64,000 nt of DNA from CAYHPY01 sp964358485 (GTDB lineage Bacteria > Elusimicrobiota > Elusimicrobia > UBA1565 > UBA9628), in assembly GCA_964358485.1 (NCBI GenBank), contig CAYHPY010000006.1:1-64000 (forward strand). Reading direction: 5' to 3'. The notes under the pieces were generated by a model. That model was not told the DNA's origin. It did no database searches and was given only the letters and a program-made list of their open reading frames with translations. Positions 59,393-64,000 of the stretch are shown here, one piece after another; position 1 is the first letter of the stretch, and every line of letters starts with the position of its first letter. The position numbers were made by a program, and so were the translations under genes.

Positions 59393-60967
59393 TCAGGCCT
59401 GCGGCCGAAATGGATTGGCCTTGCCGGCCAGGCGGGCCCGGAACCATTTGGCCAGGAGGCCGAGCATCGCCGCCGTCACCGCGCCGTAGGCGGCCAAAGC
59501 GGGGAAGGCCAGGTCGGGCCGGCGCTCCAGCGCCCACAGGAGCCCCGCCCAGGCGGCGGAGGCGCCCGTCAGGGCCGAGAACAGGCCGGCCTTGGTGTAG
59601 GCGTGGGCTCCGGGGTCCGCGGAGAAATCCCCCTGGGAGATGACGCGGTTTCCTTCCTTAATCACCGCATCTAGGACCTCTTTGTAGACCTTGTTGCGGA
59701 CCACGCCGCTTTGGGAGATGTTGAGGCTCAGTCGGTCGTCGCGCACCCAGGCGATGAAGGAGGGCCCCTTTCCCCAGTCCCGTTCATGGCTCACGAACGC
59801 GCCCAGGCAATAAAATCCGAGGATTTTTCCCTCCTGCCCCGGAACCGGGGGCGCGAAGACGGCCCGCGTGGAGCCGCTCTCGAATTCCACGGCCTTCGGT
59901 CCGAAGAGGGTCCATTCGGGCGGGATTTCCTTGCCTTGGATGAAGAGCCTGGTTTGCGCCAGGCAGAACTCGTCGCGGGCCGCCACCAGGGCCCGCAGAG
60001 CCGTCAAGCGCCCCGTGAAAAAACCTAAACGGACCCGGATCGTGGTCCCGGATCCGGCGGGTTCGGGGCCGTCCGCGGCCAGGCCGCCCTTGGGCCGGAC
60101 CGTCAGTTCGGCCCGCCCGGGGCCCGAGCCGGACCGGGCCTCAATTAGGACGGGGCCCAACCGGAACAGCGCCAGCAGGCCGTAGGCCAGGTGGCGGTGG
60201 CGCGCCGCGTCGGCGTCGTCTTCCTCGAAAAGACTGCCGAAAGGATCGGCCGTCCAGGCGGGCGCCAGGGGGCGGCCGTCGAAGCGCATCAAAAGTTCGG
60301 CCCCGTCGCGGTCCAGGTCGATGCGGGTCGCGCCCGAGGCCACGGCCAATCTCAGCCAAGGAAGCAGGAATTGCTCCGGGTTCTCCAATTGATACTCGGA
60401 GAGTTTTTCCAAAGTTCGATTGCGGTCCATCTTGAAGGCCCCGCTGTCGATCAAAATGGCTTCCGCGCCCGGGGGCAGTCGGACCGGGTTCTTGACCTCT
60501 TTCGGAGGGGGAGAGGCTTGCGTGGCGCTCAGGGCGTAATCCCGGATTCCCGGAACCCGGCGCAGGGCCGAGCCGATTGCGTCGATCCAACTCCACGGCC
60601 AATCGCACCAGCAAAGCCAGTAACCCGCCAAGCCGCCCAGCGTCCCCAGGGAGGCCACCCCCTCCGTGCCGAAAAAGGAGGCGAACATCACCCCCAACGC
60701 CGCCGCCGCCCAAGAGCCGAGCGTTTCCACCCGCTCGCGGGCTTGGTGCCGATTGGAAACATCGAACACCCACGCCGAGCCCGCCAAGGTCAGGACCAGG
60801 AAGGCCGAGGCGGAGAGGGCCAGCGCCGCCAGCCACTTCCCCCGCATGTCCTCCAGCTCCGGATAGATCCCCACCCCGTAGAGAAACAACAGGAGCATCG
60901 CCGCGGTGCGGGCGCCGCCGCCCGGGGTCGCGTAAAACAGGAATTCGCTGGAGCGGGGATCGGCCAT
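59393..60967 (-). CDS. Membrane-anchored HSP90/HtpG-like protein
   Basis: 524 residues. Three to four helices in 20-125, a soluble part in 150-450, and two helices at 465-510. The soluble part follows the HSP90 plan in reduced form: LAVASGATRIDLDRDGAELLM (start of an ATPase-like sheet), GLLALFRLGPVLIEARSG, SGTTIRVRL (306-314) and RDDRLSLNISQSGVVRNKVYKEVL (410-431). The last of these parallels the DLPLNVSRE..Q motif of the HSP90 middle domain. The N-box Asn and the DxGxG ATP loop are not seen. Starts TAATG-coupled to the lipoprotein gene. Confidence 0.6.
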   Translation of the reverse strand: MADPRSSEFLFYATPGGGARTAAMLLLFLYGVGIYPELEDMRGKWLAALALSASAFLVLTLAGSAWVFDVSNRHQARERVETLGSWAAAALGVMFASFFGTEGVASLGTLGGLAGYWLCWCDWPWSWIDAIGSALRRVPGIRDYALSATQASPPPKEVKNPVRLPPGAEAILIDSGAFKMDRNRTLEKLSEYQLENPEQFLLPWLRLAVASGATRIDLDRDGAELLMRFDGRPLAPAWTADPFGSLFEEDDADAARHRHLAYGLLALFRLGPVLIEARSGSGPGRAELTVRPKGGLAADGPEPAGSGTTIRVRLGFFTGRLTALRALVAARDEFCLAQTRLFIQGKEIPPEWTLFGPKAVEFESGSTRAVFAPPVPGQEGKILGFYCLGAFVSHERDWGKGPSFIAWVRDDRLSLNISQSGVVRNKVYKEVLDAVIKEGNRVISQGDFSADPGAHAYTKAGLFSALTGASAAWAGLLWALERRPDLAFPALAAYGAVTAAMLGLLAKWFRARLAGKANPFRPQA

Positions 60968-61809
60968 TAGGGCTTGATCCCCAAGTCGAGCATGACCGCT
61001 TTGGCGCAAGAACTTCGCGCGTCTTTGCCTTTGGCGAGGAGGCGAAGCGCCTCAAGCCCGGCGGGGTCTTTCATGTGGAAAAAGGTTCCCAGGCCCGCGT
61101 CGCGGTCCATGAGTTCGTCCGAGCAGGCCAGTTCCAACGCCCGAGGCACGACGGCCGCCCCCAAGAGCGCGGTGAACCGTCCGGCCTCGAAGCCTCCCGC
61201 CCGGAAAGCGGGGCGCTCCAGCAGGGCGAGCATGGCCGCCCCGTCCCAATTAAGCCGGATGCGTTCCGCCTCCTTGGCGGCGGCGGCGATTTCCTCCGGT
61301 TTGAGCGCGGCCAGCATCAGTTCGGCGCGATCGGCCCGGGCGCGGAATTTTTTTCGCGCCTCTTGGGCCGCCGGGCCGTCGGGGAAGGCGCTGGGAATCA
61401 CGCGCCGGGCCCAGGCCAGGCGGGGATCGTCGGGGGACAGACCCAGGCGCAGGCAGAGGTCCAACCCCGCCCGCGCGGCGGCGGAGTCGGAGGAATCGGC
61501 CAGGCTCAGGGCGCCGGGGAGCAGGCGCGGATTCGGGCCCTGGGCGTTGCGGATCGCCGAAAGGGCGGCCCGGCGCAGGCGAACCCTTCCGGGCTGAAGG
61601 GCGGAAGCGGTCAAGAATCCCAATTCCGCCGGCGTGACCGGGGCCGCGGACGCCAGCTCCGCGATGGCCGCGCGGCGGGCCATGAGGTGGCCGGAGCCGA
61701 TGACCGCCGACAATTCCGCCACCGAGCGCGGGCGGCCGCCCGAGGGCGCCTGAGAGCAGGCGGCCAGGGCCAGGGCGCCGAACAAGGAAAGCCTCAGTAG
61801 TCGGTCCAT
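60967..61809 (-). CDS. Lipoprotein with HEAT-like helical repeats
   Basis: 280 residues. Lipobox LALAAC (Cys near 18), then alternating short helices rich in Ala/Leu/Arg (SGHLMARRAAIAELASAAPVTPAELGFLTASALQPGRVRLRRAALSAIRNAQG; AARAGLDLCLRLGLSPDDPRLAWARRVI), a HEAT-like array. Probably a periplasmic scaffold. ATG 61809 lies 16 bases inside the end of the pilin gene, and its stop overlaps the HSP90-like gene. The three form one operon. Confidence 0.65.
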   Translation of the reverse strand: MDRLLRLSLFGALALAACSQAPSGGRPRSVAELSAVIGSGHLMARRAAIAELASAAPVTPAELGFLTASALQPGRVRLRRAALSAIRNAQGPNPRLLPGALSLADSSDSAAARAGLDLCLRLGLSPDDPRLAWARRVIPSAFPDGPAAQEARKKFRARADRAELMLAALKPEEIAAAAKEAERIRLNWDGAAMLALLERPAFRAGGFEAGRFTALLGAAVVPRALELACSDELMDRDAGLGTFFHMKDPAGLEALRLLAKGKDARSSCAKAVMLDLGIKP

Positions 61810-62264
61810 TGGGTTCCCTTGGTGTCGGTGTGCGTGCAATTAACCAGAAGCGTGCCGAAATAATCCGACTTGGCATCGGCCAAATACAGCCAACCCCCCG
61901 TGTCGTCGGCGTCCAGGGCGTCCAGGCCCAGGCGGACCTTGGCCGAATCGGCGTGATAGTTCGGGGTCTTGGCCTTCGGCAGTCCCATCATGTAGCGGCC
62001 GGAGAAAACCAGGGAAACGGGATGGTAGGGATAATGCCCCTCGGTGTCCCCGTAAAAGATCGAGAGGGCGCTGCGGGTCGCGCCCAGGTTTCCCTTGGTG
62101 GCGCCCTCGTTGGATTTTCGGATCAGCTCCGCGAACTTGGGGATGGCGATGGCGGCGATGATTCCGATAATGGCCACCACGATCATGAGCTCCGGGTTCG
62201 CGTGATTGCCGAAGCCGCGCTCGTCGCGCCAAAGCTTTCGAAAGCGGCTCAAAAAATTCGTCAA
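61794..62264 (-). CDS. Pilin-like protein with a disrupted prepilin cleavage motif
   Basis: 156 residues. ELMIVVAIIGIIAAIAIPKFAELIRKSNEG, SIFYGDTEG and the ending NCTHTDTKGTQWTDY make it a paralogue of the pilin at 49584. Where the pilin has GFTLIELM this one reads GFGNHANPELM. The hydrophobic +2 to +4 residues are gone, Glu moves from +5 to +8, and a Pro and His enter the helix start. The reading frame is intact. It may be uncut, cut elsewhere or a pseudopilin with a special role. Confidence 0.85.
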   Translation of the reverse strand: MTNFLSRFRKLWRDERGFGNHANPELMIVVAIIGIIAAIAIPKFAELIRKSNEGATKGNLGATRSALSIFYGDTEGHYPYHPVSLVFSGRYMMGLPKAKTPNYHADSAKVRLGLDALDADDTGGWLYLADAKSDYFGTLLVNCTHTDTKGTQWTDY

Positions 62265-62267
62265 GGG

Positions 62268-63914
62268 CTATTTCATTCCCCGGAAGAAATCCCCGCCCTT
62301 GTCGTCGACCAGGATGAAGGCGGGGAAATCCTCCACCTCGATGACCCAGACGGCTTCCATGCCCAGCTCCGGGTAATCCAGCGTCTCGACTTTCTTGATG
62401 TTCCGTTCGGCCAAGAGAGCCGCGGGGCCTCCGGGAGAGCCCAGGTAGAAGCCGCCGTGCTTCTTGCAGGCGTCGGTCACCGCCTGTGAGCGGTTGCCCT
62501 TGGCCAACATGATCATGGACGCGCCGTGGGACTGAAGAAGGTCCACGTAGCCGTCCATGCGCCCCGCGGTGGTGGGGCCGAAGGAGCCGGAGGCCTTGCC
62601 CGCGGGCTGTTTGGCCGGGCCGGCGTAGTAGATGGGGTGCTTGAGCAGATACTCGGGCAGTTTCCCGCCCTGGTCCAGGATCTCCTTGAACTTGGCGTGG
62701 GCCAGGTCCCGGGCCACCACGATGCGCCCGGTCAGGGAAAGCCGCGTGCCGATGGGATGCTTGGAAAGCTCCGCCAGGATTTCCTTCATGGGGCGGTTGA
62801 GGTCCACGGCCACGCCGGAGCCGCCCTTGACCCCCGCGCGCTTGGAATATTTCTGGCGCATCTCCTCGGGGATGAGGTTGCCCGGATCGCGGTCGAGCTC
62901 CTCCACCCAGAGGCCGTCACGGTCGATGCGCGCCAGGATGTTGCGGTCGGCCGAGCAGGAGACGCCCATGCCGATGGGGGCCGAGGCCCCGTGGCGCGGC
63001 AGGCGGATCACCCGCACGTCGTGGGCGAAGTATTTTCCGCCGAACTGCGCCCCGAAGCCGATCGTGCGCGCGGCCGCGAAGAGCTCCGCCTCCAAAGCCG
63101 GGTCGCGGAAGGCCCGGCCGTCCGCGCCGGGGTCGGAGGGCAGGCCGTCCAGGTAGCCCGTGGAGGCCAGCTTGACGGTCTTGAGGCACATCTCCGCGGA
63201 GGTCCCGCCGATGACGATGGCGATGTGGTAGGGCGGGCAGGCCGCCGTGCCGAGGGTTTTCATCTTTTCCACCAGAAAGGGCTTGAGCCGCTCCGGGGTC
63301 AAGGTGGCCTTCGTCTCCTGGAAGAGCATGGACTTGTTGGCCGAGCCGCCGCCCTTGGTGATGAAGAGAAATTCGTAGGCCAGCCCCGGCTTGGAGTAGA
63401 TGTCGATCTGGGCTGGCAGGTTGTCGCCGGAATTTTTTTCCTTGTACATGTCCACGGCCAAGGTCTGGGAATAGCGGAGATTCTCCCCGGTATAGGCCTG
63501 CCAGATGCCCTTGGAGAGGAATTCCTCGTCGTTGCAGCGGGTCCAGACCTGCTCGCCTTTTTTGGCGCTGACCGTGGCGGTGCCGGTGTCCTGGCAGAAG
63601 GGAAGCTCAAAGCCCGTGGCGATGGCCGCGTTTTCCAAGAGGCAGTAGGCCACGAAGCGGTCGTTGTCGGAGGCCTCCGGATCGGCGAAGATCTTGGCCA
63701 CCTTCTCGTTGTGGGAACGGCGCAGAAGAAAAGACACGTCCCGGACCGCTTCGCGGGCCAGCGCGGCCAGGGCTTCGGGGGAGACTTCCAGGATTTCGCG
63801 GTCTCCGGCCTTGATGAGACTCACGCCTTCCTTGGAGACCAAGCGGTATTTGGCCGACGGGTGCTTGAGCTGGAAGATTTCCCGGAATTGGAAGGCGGAA
63901 TCGCTTTTGGCCAT
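62268..63914 (-). CDS. fumA: Fumarate hydratase, class I (iron-sulfur)
   Basis: 548 residues, the single-chain FumA/FumB type. Interconverts fumarate and malate with a [4Fe-4S] cluster. Cluster Cys candidates at 107 (ELPFCQDTGT), 226 (GTAACPPYH) and 320 (GVSCSADRN) match the E. coli positions closely. The C-terminal beta domain follows (SLTGRIVVARDLAHAKFKEILDQG; SFGPTTAGRMDGYVDLLQSHGA). Start preceded by GGAG. The gene stands just before the right edge and runs toward the pilin operon. Confidence 0.95.
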   Translation of the reverse strand: MAKSDSAFQFREIFQLKHPSAKYRLVSKEGVSLIKAGDREILEVSPEALAALAREAVRDVSFLLRRSHNEKVAKIFADPEASDNDRFVAYCLLENAAIATGFELPFCQDTGTATVSAKKGEQVWTRCNDEEFLSKGIWQAYTGENLRYSQTLAVDMYKEKNSGDNLPAQIDIYSKPGLAYEFLFITKGGGSANKSMLFQETKATLTPERLKPFLVEKMKTLGTAACPPYHIAIVIGGTSAEMCLKTVKLASTGYLDGLPSDPGADGRAFRDPALEAELFAAARTIGFGAQFGGKYFAHDVRVIRLPRHGASAPIGMGVSCSADRNILARIDRDGLWVEELDRDPGNLIPEEMRQKYSKRAGVKGGSGVAVDLNRPMKEILAELSKHPIGTRLSLTGRIVVARDLAHAKFKEILDQGGKLPEYLLKHPIYYAGPAKQPAGKASGSFGPTTAGRMDGYVDLLQSHGASMIMLAKGNRSQAVTDACKKHGGFYLGSPGGPAALLAERNIKKVETLDYPELGMEAVWVIEVEDFPAFILVDDKGGDFFRGMK

Positions 63915-64000
63915 GGTTTTCTCCGCGTGGGAGACTTCAACGGGAGGATATCAAATCCGGGGGCCCGCGGCTCGGCCGACTCCCCACGGGCCTATGCCGG

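Overview
The window is a GC-rich chromosomal segment from a Gram-negative-type bacterium with very tight gene packing: many neighbours overlap by 1-4 bases through ATGA, GTGA or TAATG junctions. Two prepilins of the GFTLIELM / Y(F)YGD(M/T)EG type, a PilB ATPase, LPS-heptose genes, TolC/RND export genes and many secreted proteins of unknown function fit Elusimicrobiota best. That placement is inference from gene style, not from a phylogenetic marker. No IS element, prophage, CRISPR array or rRNA was seen.

Layout. 1-2.0 kb: end of a RimI-like acetyltransferase, a two-way terminator and a NatAB-like ABC exporter (minus). 2.1-11.0 kb: a plus-strand housekeeping run (TPR lipid/assembly-type protein, ispE, spoVG, tRNA-Gln, glmU, prs, rplY, pth, a small membrane protein, pmbA, a UPF0434 protein). 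11.0-14.6 kb: secreted and membrane proteins, including a protein with the ligand pattern of peptidylglycine monooxygenase. 14.6-28.5 kb: long minus-strand arrays. These hold heptose synthesis (gmhA, rfaE2), a PAP2 phosphatase, accC with a biotin-less AccB, nucleoside salvage (cdd, add, mtnP), a receiver protein, glyA, a phosphatase, a Sua5-type gene, rsmI, a GAF/HD-GYP protein and a NagZ-HEAT fusion. 28.6-36.0 kb: membrane proteins, an aminotransferase, a TumE/TumA-like toxin-antitoxin pair with its operator, a lipase, a secreted trypsin-like protease and an acyl-CoA dehydrogenase.

36.1-41.3 kb is the most unusual part. A minus-strand operon of four exported proteins, one ending in two knottin (conotoxin-type) cysteine frameworks, sits behind a leader RNA that can fold either into a three-way junction or into an intrinsic terminator. 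Beside it lie an AT-rich island and a row of very strong hairpins with no gene. 41.4-49.5 kb: a secreted protein, a short topA, an ECF sigma factor, a zinc anti-sigma-like protein, and a TolC/RND pair without an adaptor. 49.6-54.9 kb: pilin, PilB and exported proteins. 55-64 kb: secreted proteins, a HExxH metallopeptidase with a probable CTG start, a minus operon of a deviant pilin, a lipoprotein and a membrane-anchored HSP90-like protein, and class I fumarase.

Many operon-leading genes have a sigma70-like promoter whose -10 box ends only 6-9 bases before the start codon, so leaderless transcripts are probably common here.
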